Source of the DNA: Streptomyces vietnamensis
Lineage (GTDB): Bacteria; Actinomycetota; Actinomycetes; Streptomycetales; Streptomycetaceae
Assembly (NCBI RefSeq): GCF_000830005.1
Contig: NZ_CP010407.1
Coordinates: forward strand, 8,382,001 to 8,446,000
Length of the DNA stretch: 64,000 nt
Reading direction: 5' to 3'
Part shown: piece after piece, positions 19,508-28,600 of the stretch
How positions within the stretch are numbered: the first letter of the stretch is position 1
How the letters are laid out: every line of letters begins with the position of its first letter
The notes under the pieces: model-generated
What the model was told of the DNA's origin: nothing
Database searches by the model: none
What the model saw: the letters and a program-made list of their open reading frames with translations, nothing else
Position numbers and translations under genes: made by a program

Positions 19508-20304
19508 ATGGTCGAACATTTGGTGCCGGACAAGCTGTGGGAGCTGTTCCAGCGGGTGGTCCCGCCCGCTCCGGCACGACCGCAGGGCGGCGGCCGACGC
19601 CGGTACGGAGACCGCGAAGTGCTGGCCGCGATCGTCTTCGTGGCCACAGCAGGCTGCACCTGGCGGCAGCTGCCGCCGGTCTTCGGTCCGTCGGGGCCGA
19701 CCGCACACCGGCGCTTCACCGAGTGGAGTACCGCCCGGGTCTGGGCCAAGCTGCACCGCGTCATCCTCGATGAACTGGGCTCGCGCGGCAGCTTGGACTG
19801 GTCGCGCTGCGCGATCGACTCGGTGAACATGCGGGCCCTGAAAGGGGGGAGCTGACAGGCCCGAATCCTGTCGACCGGGGCAAGAAAGGCTCGAAGATCC
19901 ACTTGATCACCGAGCGGACCGGTCTGCCCATCTCCGTCGGGATCTCCGGCGCGAACCTTCACGACAGCCAGGCGCTTGAGCCGCTGGTCCGCGGCATTCC
20001 GCCGATCCGGTCCCGTCGCGGCCCGCGACGCCGGCGGCCCGCCAAACTCCACTCGGACAAGGGATACGACCACGACCACCTGCGCCGTTGGCTCCGCTCG
20101 CGCGGCATCCGTCACCGCATCGCCCGCAGAGGCGTCGAGTCCTCCACGCGGCTGGGCCGGCACCGCTGGACGATCGAGCGCACGATGTCATGGCTGGGCG
20201 GCTGCCGCCGCCTGCACCGCCGCTACGAGCGCAAGGCCGAACACTTCCTGGCCTTCACCGCCATCGCCTGCACCCTCATCTGCTACCGCCGCCTGAAGTC
20301 GTGA
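19508..20304 (+). CDS. IS5-family transposase made by -1 ribosomal frameshift
   Basis: The first frame (MVEHLVPDKLWELFQRVV to RALKGGS) ends at a TGA at 19853-19855. The second, in the -1 frame, runs through DRGKKGSKIHLITERTGLP and WTIERTMSWLGGCRRL to 20304. The overlap contains AAAGGGGGGA at 19841-19850, a slippery run of the kind used for programmed -1 shifting in this IS group; shifting there yields a continuous GELTGPNPVDRGKKG junction. DDE residues are visible in CAIDSVNMR, LHSDKGYD and TIERTMSW. GTG codons at 19502 and 19505 are alternative starts. Confidence 0.85.
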
Positions 20305-20329
20305 CCATCGCACCAGGGGCTGCGGCAAC

Positions 20330-20662
20330 ATGGTGCAGGTGAGCGCATCATCTGAGCAGGTTCAGAACGCAGCCCGTCTCTGGCACGAACACCGTCATGC
20401 ACCTTTCCCCGCCAGTCTGCGCGGTGCCGAGTTCGGGGATACAGACATGGTGCTGCTCGACGCGGATACCGCCGGCTGCGTTCTTACGTGGCTGAACAAC
20501 GGCGGCGCTCTCGACCCGAAGCGCACCCGCATCCTGCAGAGCTGCATCGAGGACCTGGACCGAGTCATCCCTCAGATCACCGAACCCGCAGGAACCCAGT
20601 ACTACGAGCGCCTGCGTCAGCTCGCCCTACTCGCATCAAGGGCTCTCTCCAGCACCGAATGA
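20330..20662 (+). CDS. Small passenger protein inside the IS, unknown function
   Basis: The 110-residue ORF lies wholly within the IS, 26 bp after the transposase stop, and its TGA falls inside the right inverted repeat. The sequence is acidic and helical in look (MVLLDADTAGCVLTWLNNGG, SCIEDLDRVIPQI), with no catalytic motif that I recognise. Codon bias is that of a real gene. Start codons at 20330 (ATG), 20333 and 20339 (GTG) are all possible. It could be an acquired cargo gene or a remnant of the target whose end was recruited by the IS. Confidence 0.65.
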   Translation: MVQVSASSEQVQNAARLWHEHRHAPFPASLRGAEFGDTDMVLLDADTAGCVLTWLNNGGALDPKRTRILQSCIEDLDRVIPQITEPAGTQYYERLRQLALLASRALSSTE

Positions 20663-21048
20663 GACGACCTCTTATGGAGCACCTGGCCGAGGGCGAAGAC
20701 GACTGACCACAGGGGCTGCGCCGTCACTCCGAGCTGGCGAGGCTCGAAGTCTGCTCGGCAGCAGGCCATGGAGATGGCTGAAGACCAGGCGACAACCACG
20801 TCGGGGTAGCCGTTGATCCAGTCTCTTGGGGGCGGGGTACGCGGTTCAGCCAGGCCGTGGCACCACTGCGAGATGATGTTGTCGCCGAGCGCGAGATCCG
20901 TCATCGCGGTGCGCGGCTTGAGGGCATGCTGAAGGATGCGGGCACGGTTAACGGACCAGGTGGAGCCGATTGAGGCGCCTTCGTGGGCGATCCAGTTCCG
21001 GGCCTGCCTTGCCTTGTGCAGGGTGTCCATGTCCATGGTCCGGCCCAT
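20617..21048 (-). CDS. Hypothetical protein whose 3' end is now supplied by the IS
   Basis: This frame reads MGRTMDMDTLHKARQARNWIAHEG onward and is native down to about 20675. Its last codons (RSSHSVLERALDASRAS) come from the IS end, so the original C terminus is lost. ARNWIAHEG resembles the R-x4-6-H region of HEPN-like proteins, but that is only suggestive. The frame is open further upstream, to the TGA at 21157-21159, so the gene may have been longer. Probably a decaying gene. Confidence 0.4.
   Translation of the reverse strand: MGRTMDMDTLHKARQARNWIAHEGASIGSTWSVNRARILQHALKPRTAMTDLALGDNIISQWCHGLAEPRTPPPRDWINGYPDVVVAWSSAISMACCRADFEPRQLGVTAQPLWSVVFALGQVLHKRSSHSVLERALDASRAS
20658..20671 (-). 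repeat. Right terminal inverted repeat of the IS
   Basis: AATGAGACGACCTC is the exact inverse of the left end at 19463-19476. It contains the stop codon of the passenger ORF. TTA follows at 20672-20674. Confidence 0.9.
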
Positions 21049-21156
21049 GGCGTGTGCGGCCAGGCTGTGCAGGGTGCCGCCCAGCGGCTTGTCGGCGGGG
21101 ACTGAGGCGGACGGCCTCTTCGTAGGCCATGGCCGGGGCGGCTTGATGGGCAGCGA

Positions 21157-21375
21157 TCAGGTTGCCGACTCCTCCAAGGGCTCGAATGCGTCCTTGATGG
21201 CGGCATACTCGCGTACCAGCTCGTGCTTGTCGACGATGGCCTCCAGCGCGGAGATTCGGATCCTCCACTGTTCGATGTCTGCCTTGGAGCACTGGTACTT
21301 CATCCCGCGGACCTGTTCGAGGGTGGGGTTGCTGGCAAGGTTCGCCTTCACGAGCCGCATGGCATCGCCGCGCAC
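21157..21375 (-). CDS. Small hypothetical ORF, possibly the 5' part of the same decayed gene
   Basis: The 72-residue frame (MRGDAMRLVKANLASNPTLE to AFEPLEESAT) is charged and probably helical, with a likely coiled-coil middle (IEQWRIRISALEAIVDKHEL). It is in the same frame as the ORF at 20617-21048, separated by one TGA and 36 codons of open frame. One nonsense mutation could therefore have split a single gene. ATG at 21360 is an alternative start. No domain recognised. Confidence 0.35.
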   Translation of the reverse strand: MRGDAMRLVKANLASNPTLEQVRGMKYQCSKADIEQWRIRISALEAIVDKHELVREYAAIKDAFEPLEESAT

Positions 21376-21657
21376 GAGGTGCGAGACCCCAAGGTTGTCT
21401 TCCTCTCCACTGGCCGCACGGCAACGGGAAGCAGTTCTCTTACGATGTCGGCAGGTTCATGCATGGCGGAGACATCCTGGACGGCCCTTGTCGACCCGCT
21501 GCGACGACATCTGTGGCCCGTACGTTTGTGTCTGACCGGCCGTTCGCCTCAGGGGCGTGCCCCCGCGGGCGGGGAAATGGCCGATTCGCATCCGGTGCCC
21601 GCGCGTCGTGGCTTAGGGTGCGGCTGAACGACGGTGTGCGGGTTTTCGGGGGCATGG
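21376..21657. other. Intergenic region upstream of the conflict-system operon
   Basis: No convincing gene is present. GC is lower around 21,400-21,530 than in the flanking genes, and the promoter of the plus-strand operon at 21658 must lie here. No clear -35/-10 pair could be assigned. Confidence 0.35.
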
Positions 21658-22635
21658 GTGAGTGGTTCGGTTACTCCTCAGTTGGTTTTCGTTCACGGGA
21701 TTGGTGGGCTGCGGGACACGGAGCAGCAGCGCCGCGAGTGGCTCGAAGCCCTGGCCGACGGAGCGCGCGGGGCCGGACACTCCGATGTGATCTCCGGGCT
21801 GACGCGGGGATGGCTGGCGGAAACCCGTTTCGCCAACTACAGCGATCTGTTCACGGACGCCGAGGCGCAGGGGGGATCGGCCGGGGTGTCCGACGACCCT
21901 GAGGGCATCGCCTTCCTGGAGGACTTCGTCGCCGCACTGGTCGACGAACTCGGCCACCAGGCTCGGGAACAGGGCGACAGGAGGGCATCAGCGATCGTCG
22001 AGGACGCCCGGGCCCAGTTGCCGGGTGTGGACGACGAGCAGGAGCAGGGCCTCGGAGAGCCCGTCCGCGTCCTCGGCCGGGCGCTGACGTCGCTGCTGCA
22101 GATCCCCGGGCTGCGGGGAAGCGCCCAGTGGGCCAGCGGCCTGCCCTTGCTGGGGCACCTCTCCCAGGTCGGCCGCTATCTCAGCAGGCGCCGTGCCGCG
22201 GATGGCGGGCTGGCCCTGGACGCCCGCATCAGGCAACGTGTCCTTCAGGGGACGGACCCTGAACGTCCACTGATCGTGGTGGCCCACTCCCTGGGCACGG
22301 TGGTCGCCTTCGAGGCACTGCGCGGCTACGAAGGCCAGGTCCCGCTGCTGATGACGCTCGGCTCGCCCCTGGCCACGGCGGCGGCCGTCCTGCACCGCCT
22401 GGTGCCCCAGCCGCCCCGCACTCCCGCACGGGTCGAGCGGTGGCTGAACTTCTGGGACCGCGACGACGTCGTGGTGGGCCGCCCCCGCATCGAGAAGTGG
22501 ATGCTGCCCAACGCCGATGGCGTCCTGCCGGTGACGGAACGGGTGGACTCCGACGGCCTGTGGGTCCACACGGCCACCAAGTACCTGCGCCAGTCCGACG
22601 TCGCGGGCCCGTTGGTCGAAGCCCTGAAGAGGTGA
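21658..22635 (+). CDS. Alpha/beta-hydrolase (lipase-like), first gene of a vWA-MoxR-VMAP operon
   Basis: The 325-residue protein starts VSGSVTPQLVFVHGIGGLRD, with the oxyanion-type HGIGG after strand one. It has a nucleophile elbow AHSLG in IVVAHSLGTVVAFEALRG, then FWDRDDVVVGRP as the likely acid region and a late histidine in LWVHTATKYL. This is an alpha/beta-hydrolase of the lipase/PGAP1-like kind, and no signal peptide is seen, so it probably acts in the cytoplasm. Its stop overlaps the GTG of the caspase-like gene, so the two are co-translated. GTG at 21658 is chosen because it opens the fold. In this context it may act as an extra effector attacking lipids or esters; that role is inferred. 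Confidence 0.8.
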   Translation: MSGSVTPQLVFVHGIGGLRDTEQQRREWLEALADGARGAGHSDVISGLTRGWLAETRFANYSDLFTDAEAQGGSAGVSDDPEGIAFLEDFVAALVDELGHQAREQGDRRASAIVEDARAQLPGVDDEQEQGLGEPVRVLGRALTSLLQIPGLRGSAQWASGLPLLGHLSQVGRYLSRRRAADGGLALDARIRQRVLQGTDPERPLIVVAHSLGTVVAFEALRGYEGQVPLLMTLGSPLATAAAVLHRLVPQPPRTPARVERWLNFWDRDDVVVGRPRIEKWMLPNADGVLPVTERVDSDGLWVHTATKYLRQSDVAGPLVEALKR

Positions 22636-24698
22636 CGGGAGCACGACGCCGGCACGTGCTGGTCATAGCGGCGCAGTGCGCCTCCATGCCCACCCTGTCC
22701 CGGTTGGAGGAAGCCGCCCGGGACCTGCACGCCGTCCTGACGGACGCGTCGCTCGGGGAGTGCGTTACCAGGACCGGTGAGTACAGCTCCCTCGTGGTGA
22801 GTGACTCCCTCGAACCCGAGGACGTCCACAGGGCCGTACGGGAAGCGGTGCGCCGGGCCCGGGAGGACAAAGCAGTCCTCGTCCTGGCACTGCTCGGACA
22901 CGGTTTCACCACACCGCAGCAGACCGACCTGTACTTCATGGTCGCCGGCTCCAGTACCGGCAGTCCCCTCTCCGCGGTGGACGTCGGTCAACTGCTTGCC
23001 GTGGCTGTCGACGAGTCGGGCGTCGAGGGTGTGATCGCCCTGATCGACACCTGCTACTCGGCGGGCGGGATGCCGGACGCGGGCCGGATCGCGGGCGGGG
23101 TCCGGTCCGGTCAGACCCGGCTGTCCGTGCTCACGGCGGCCGCCGCCGACCAGCCGGCCCGCGGCATGCGTCTGACCCGTGCCCTCGTCGCCATCCTCCG
23201 GGAGGGCCTGACCGGGGCGGGGGCCAAGGTGCGCGTCGACGCCCTGCTGACCAGTGGGCTGCGCGAGCGCATCGCCGGCCAGGTGGTCGGCCGGTTCGAG
23301 TACGACAACGACCCCTTCGCGCAGGAAGACCTGTGGCTGGCCCGCAACGTGTGCTTCGCCACCGGCACCACGGGCGGCGTCATCGGGAAGGTGGGACGCC
23401 AGGCCCTTGAGCAGGCCGTGACCATGTGGCAGGCCGGCAAGAGCCTGCCCACGCCCCTGACCCGCTCGGTGCTGGAAGATCTGTACGCCTTCGTCCGACA
23501 GCCGGAAGCGGCGGGCACGGGCGACCGGAACTGGCACGACAGGGTCACCCAGCTGGTCGCCGCCCTCCTCGTCTGCGCCCGCATCGTCCCCCTCCTCGAC
23601 AACACGCTCGCCTCGGTGATGTCCACCGATCTACTGAGGGAGGCGCGCCGGCTGTCCGGGCTGCCGCCCGAAGCCGAGGGGTCCGAACTCCTGCGCGACC
23701 TGGTCGAGTACGCGGCCGTACGGGCACCGCGCGGGGGCGAGCACCCCTTGAAGGCGCCCACGCGGTTCGTCGGCGCCCTCGCCCACCTGTCCGGATCGGG
23801 CACCGTGGTCGAAGAACTGCGGAAGTGGGCTGTGGACCACGGAGTGATCGCCGAGTTCAACGACGCCGTGACCGGGTTCGAGAGGAAACGACGGCAGGAC
23901 GGGCTCAGGCTCGTGGTCAGCCTCGCCGGCGCGCTGACCGACTGGCCCGAAGAGGTGGACGCCTGGCTGGTCGGCACGGGCGAGAGGCTGCCACCGTACG
24001 AGCGCTTCCCGTGCGGCACCGCGGACCGCACCGGCACGGGCCGGGCGATCGGAGCGGCCCTGACCTGGGCGCGCTCTCTCCTGACCGCCCCACAGCGACT
24101 GGAGAACGTGGACGTGGCCGCCCCCGCCCACCTGCTCGCCTCCTGGCGGCCCGAGGAGACCCCGATCGACCGCCGGTGGCTCGGCGTCCACCACGACGTC
24201 GTCGTCCGGTGGAGCGGCCGCATGGACCCGGACGAGGAGAACTCCGAGATGAACGACGCGGCCCGCAAGGCGCTGAGCCGGATGACGGACTGCTCTGCCG
24301 CGCCGGTGGAATGGATCGACTCGTCCGTCCTGGGAGACCGGCAGACTCTCGAACAGGAGCTCATGACCGGCAGGTACGACACCGTCGTCGGGCTCGACCA
24401 CCACCCGGACGACCTGCAGGACACCCTCGAACAACTGCTGCCGTACGCGCCGATCATCCTCTGGCCGGGCCACAACGACACGCCGGACCGGAACTGGTTG
24501 CGACTGCTGGTGCGCCGGCACTGGCGCGGGCTTCCCCGGGACCTCGCCCCCGCCTACCGGGAACGGTGGGCCAAGGAGCACGCCGGATGCGTGATGTGCC
24601 TCGGCGATGTCCGCGCGGTCTGGCACGACGAGGCCTGGCTGGAGTTCTGCCGACCCTTCGAACAGCGTGTCGTGACCGGCCCCGAGGAGGAGCTGTGA
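22632..24698 (+). CDS. VMAP protein: caspase-like peptidase fused to vWA-MoxR-associated C-terminal domain
   Basis: The 688-residue protein begins with a caspase/metacaspase-like domain (about 8-240): His90 in LALLGHGF and Cys141 in IDTCYSAGG form the expected catalytic pair. The rest lacks a known enzyme motif and looks like the middle and C-terminal VMAP regions, ending with the PIILWPGHND block near 605-615 typical of VMAP-C. In vWA-MoxR-VMAP systems this protein links the ATPase/vWA switch to an effector, here a protease that could cleave host targets after an invasion signal. GTG at 22632 overlaps the hydrolase stop. The caspase call is strong and the VMAP call rests on context plus C-terminal pattern. 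Confidence 0.82.
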   Translation: MTGARRRHVLVIAAQCASMPTLSRLEEAARDLHAVLTDASLGECVTRTGEYSSLVVSDSLEPEDVHRAVREAVRRAREDKAVLVLALLGHGFTTPQQTDLYFMVAGSSTGSPLSAVDVGQLLAVAVDESGVEGVIALIDTCYSAGGMPDAGRIAGGVRSGQTRLSVLTAAAADQPARGMRLTRALVAILREGLTGAGAKVRVDALLTSGLRERIAGQVVGRFEYDNDPFAQEDLWLARNVCFATGTTGGVIGKVGRQALEQAVTMWQAGKSLPTPLTRSVLEDLYAFVRQPEAAGTGDRNWHDRVTQLVAALLVCARIVPLLDNTLASVMSTDLLREARRLSGLPPEAEGSELLRDLVEYAAVRAPRGGEHPLKAPTRFVGALAHLSGSGTVVEELRKWAVDHGVIAEFNDAVTGFERKRRQDGLRLVVSLAGALTDWPEEVDAWLVGTGERLPPYERFPCGTADRTGTGRAIGAALTWARSLLTAPQRLENVDVAAPAHLLASWRPEETPIDRRWLGVHHDVVVRWSGRMDPDEENSEMNDAARKALSRMTDCSAAPVEWIDSSVLGDRQTLEQELMTGRYDTVVGLDHHPDDLQDTLEQLLPYAPIILWPGHNDTPDRNWLRLLVRRHWRGLPRDLAPAYRERWAKEHAGCVMCLGDVRAVWHDEAWLEFCRPFEQRVVTGPEEEL

Positions 24699-25639
24699 CC
24701 TGGAAGCCCTACTACAGAGGTGACGGCGAGCGGCGGGTCACCCCGCTGGCCGACCCGCCGCCGTGGCGATCGTTCCCGCGCACACCGCAGCACCGCCAGT
24801 ACCAGCCGCCCCACGGCCTCGTCGACGCCGTCAATGCGGCGGTCCACCTGCGCCGGCCGCTGCTGGTCAGCGGCCCCGCAGGCTCCGGGAAGTCCACCGT
24901 GATCGAGCAGGTGGCGCACGAGCTGGACCTCGGACCGGTGCTGCGCTGGCACATCACCTCGCGCAGCACCCTGACCGAAGCCCTGTACCGCTATGACGCG
25001 CTGGGCCGCATCCACGCCCAGAGCCTGCGCACGGCGGCGGCGCGCGGCGCGCGCAACGGCCGGAGCCGGGACGACATCGCCCCCTTCCTGCAACTCGGCC
25101 CCCTCGGCACCGCGCTTCTGCCCTCCGAGCGGCCTCGCGCCCTGCTCGTCGACGAGATCGACAAGAGCGACCTGGACCTGCCCAGCGACCTCCTGGAGGT
25201 CCTGGAGCGCGGAGAGTACGAGATCCCCGAACTCGTCCGTTACCGGCGCTCCCGCGTCATGGTCCGGCAGTGGGACAGCGACGAGGAACACCTCGTCGAG
25301 GACGGCCGCGTGCAGTGCACCCAGTTCCCGTTCATCCTCCTGACCAGCAACGGCGAGCGGGACTTCTCACCCGCCTTCCTGCGCCGGTGCGTCCGCTACA
25401 CGATGCCGCCGCTCACCGCCGAACTGCTGCACGGCATCGTCCGGGCCCACTTCGACGATGTGCCGGACGGCGGAGAGGACCTCGTCGAGGGGTTCGCCGC
25501 ACGCGTCATGGCGGGCGAACACCTGGCCATCGACCAACTGCTCAACGCGGTGGCCCTGCTCACCGGCGACCAGGCCCCACAAGGCGCCCAGCACGAGGAA
25601 CTGCGCGCACTGATCCTGCGTGAACTCTCCCGTGTCTGA
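24695..25639 (+). CDS. MoxR-type AAA+ ATPase
   Basis: The 314-residue AAA+ protein has Walker A GPAGSGKST (60-68), Walker B ALLVDEID (149-156) and a sensor-1 asparagine in FILLTSNGERDFSPAFLRRC. Architecture and small size fit the MoxR clade, whose members act as chaperone-like ATPases paired with vWA proteins. Here it probably couples ATP hydrolysis to controlled activation of the caspase-like neighbour. GTG at 24695 follows a strong GAGGAGGAG site and overlaps the VMAP stop. The gene overlaps the vWA gene by about 20 nt at its 3' end, so production of all three is coupled. Confidence 0.92.
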   Translation: MTWKPYYRGDGERRVTPLADPPPWRSFPRTPQHRQYQPPHGLVDAVNAAVHLRRPLLVSGPAGSGKSTVIEQVAHELDLGPVLRWHITSRSTLTEALYRYDALGRIHAQSLRTAAARGARNGRSRDDIAPFLQLGPLGTALLPSERPRALLVDEIDKSDLDLPSDLLEVLERGEYEIPELVRYRRSRVMVRQWDSDEEHLVEDGRVQCTQFPFILLTSNGERDFSPAFLRRCVRYTMPPLTAELLHGIVRAHFDDVPDGGEDLVEGFAARVMAGEHLAIDQLLNAVALLTGDQAPQGAQHEELRALILRELSRV

Positions 25640-28600
25640 GGCCCTGGACCGTCTCCTGCAGGCGTGGGCCAATGTCCCGCTGCCTTCCGGAGCGGAGGCC
25701 ACCGTCCTCGCCGACGCACTGTGGCTCGCCGCCTCCGGCACACCCGCCGAAGGCGCGCCGAAGGTCCACGACGGGCTCTCCGACGAGACGACCGCCGACC
25801 CGGAGCCCGGCGAGGCGCCTCCGGTCGGCGGCGGAGCACCACCTGACGGAGAGGCCCCCGTCCACCGCACGGAGAGCAGGGAACTGTCCGTGCGCGGCGC
25901 TGGAGCGGACACCACCGTCCGCGGCGTTCCGATGTCCCTGGGGCGGGCCGACCCGCTGCCCGACGCCCTCGCCGTCGGCCGCGCGATCCAGCCGTTCCGC
26001 AGGCCGTGGCCGCGTGGTGGACGCGACCGCCTCGACGTTGAGGCGACTGTGGAGCACTACGCGCGCGGCGGTCCGCTGGTGCCGTTGTTCCACCCGGCCC
26101 CCGAACCCTGGTTCGAAGTGGTGCTCCTCGTCGACTCCTCCCTGTCCATGAGCGTGTGGGAAGAGACCACCCGCGCCCTGACCCGACTCCTGACCGCCCT
26201 GGGAGGCTTCCGCACGGTGCACACCTGGCACCTCGCATGGGAGCAGGGTGCGCCGGTGGTGCGCGACCACCACGGCCACGAGGTGCCCGGCGGGCGCGTT
26301 CCCCACCATGGAGGCGGCACCCGGGGAAGGCGCATGGTCCTGATGGTCTCCGACTGCGCCGCCCGCGGTTGGCACACCCCCGCCCCCTGGCTGCTCCTGA
26401 GGGAATGGGGCGAGCGCGTCCCGGTGGCCCTGCTGGACCCGCTGCCCCCGCGCCTATGGCGCCGCTCCGCCCTCAACCTGCCCGCCGTACGCGTCACCGC
26501 AGGCCGGGCCGGCGCCCGGAACGGCGCCCTCCGCTACACCCTGCCGCCCCGGCTGAGGCCGCCCGCCAACGGCGCGAACCCGGCCGGACCATGGACCGCC
26601 CTGCCCGTGGTGTCCTGCACCCCGCGCTCCCTGGGCGCTTGGGCGAGCACCCTCATGCGTGCCGACCCCCGGGGCTGCGACGCCGTCCTCATCCCCGCCA
26701 CCGGCCGCCCCTCCACGGCACGGGACGGCGCACCCCCTCCCCGACGGCCCGACCCCGCGCGGCTGGCCGAGGCGTTCACCCGCACGGCGCCCACTCCCGC
26801 CGTGCGACTCGCCGTCCTGTGCGCCGGCCTTCCCGAGCTGCCCCTGCCACTGCTGCACGTCCTGCGTGACCAGGCGGTGCCCGAGGCCCGGTACGCGGAC
26901 CTCGCCGAGCTGCTCACCAGCGGACTGTTCGCGGTACGGCGCGATCCTGGCGGCGACCCCGTACTCGCCCTGCGCGCCGAAGCACGGGAACACCTCGGCA
27001 CCCATCTGACGACTCACGACATGTGGCTCACCAAGGCCGCTCTCAGCCACCACGCGGCCGCCCACCCGTACGCCCCCCAGGGCATCACCGCCGTCCTCCA
27101 CGACGCGCTGGCGGACACGGAGATCCCGGCGGAACCCCGGGCGTTCGCGGAGAAGAACGTCCTGGTACGGCAAGCCGGAACGGCGACACGGGAAGCGCGG
27201 GACGACGACGCCCGAGGCATGCCGCCGGAGGCACACCGGCCGGGCACGACACCGCGCGAGGACACGCCGGCGGACGTGACCGAAGACCGGGCCGAAGACC
27301 CGACCGACGCGTACGCGGTGCTGCGGCAACTGCGGCGCTTCCTTGAGCACAGCTCCTGGGACCGGGGCACGCAGCATGCCGAACTCCTCCTGTGGCGCCT
27401 GACCAGCTACCTGATCTCCCGGCTTCCGGCCCCCTGGGGCGGCTGGCCCGGACAGGACACGTGCTTCGACGACCTGCGCGCGACGAAGGGCTCCCTCACC
27501 GGTGCCGACGTGCTCGACGACCTCGTGAACCGCTTCTCTCCGGAGGACGTCACCTTCGAGAAGCCGGTCCAGGGCGCGCGCGACACCGGGCACGACCTGG
27601 TCTGGAAGACTCCCGGCGGTATCCTCTCCGTCGATCTGAAGACCCAGGCGGACTTCTCCTGGGCACAGGTGACGGATGCCGTGCGGTCCGGGACCATCCC
27701 CCCCTCGGCATCCGGCCCCCCGGTCGAGTTCCTGCTCGTCCTCGACGAGTCGGACAAACCCGAAGGCCTCCACGACCCGGCCTCCTGCGTGAGGTTGATC
27801 CGGAGAGGGACCAGCGGACAGGAAGCGGTCGTCGTCCTCCGCCTCCAGACCCGGTACGGAAGGACGCCCCAGGACAGCCGGGCCACGCTGACCGATCATC
27901 TGGTCCTACTGCACCAACTGGCGGGCTTCCAGGCGTTCGAGGAACTGGCGAGGGAGGCCGCCGAGGCGTCGCCCCCGATCCCGCTCGATCCCGGGACGCT
28001 GAGCGACTGGTTCCTCGGACACGCCGTCCCCGCCGACGAACGGGCCTTCGACTGGCTGACGCGCCTCCTCGTCCGACGAGCGGGGCTGACCGATGACGCC
28101 GAGTGGTCGCCCTACCGGCTCGCGGCGCTCCGCCACCACGCCCTGGGGGAGGAGCGCAGGGCGAAGGGCCGAAGGTCGGAGAGCCTCGGACGCCCGATCA
28201 CCGAATTCACTGGAAGCACGCCCGAACCGCACATCAGACGTCCCCCCGACCTACAACTGCGCGCTGCCGTAGAGGGCTTCGCCACCGGTACGGGCGGACT
28301 GGTCCTGCTCATCGGCGCGCCCGGATCGGGCCGGACCGATGCGAGCCTGGAAGCATTGCGCCTGCTCCCGGACGGTTACCGGGTGTGGGAGCCTCCCAGC
28401 CCTGCCGCGCTGGCCGCCGAGCTCGACGGGCCCTCCTCGATCGGTCCACACACGGTGGTCCGGCTGGAGGACGCGGCACGCCACCTCCTGGACGAATCGG
28501 ACGGAGGCCTCGGCGAACGGATCTCCGCCGCTCTGCGGGCACGGCTCCGGAGGACCGACCGGGATCCGGTGCTGGTGCTGGGCCTGCTGACACCGGAGGT

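Larger units (their letters stand above)
19463..20671 (+). mobile_element. Complete IS5-family (IS427-like) insertion sequence with passenger gene
   Basis: Perfect 14-bp inverted repeats GAGGTCGTCTCATT close this 1,209-bp element, and TTA lies directly outside both ends (19460-19462 and 20672-20674) as a likely target duplication. It holds a two-frame transposase and, between the transposase stop and the right repeat, an unrelated 110-codon gene. The left flank is an IS110 transposase and the right flank is a different ORF, so the target had already been rearranged or a deletion followed insertion. Confidence 0.9.
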
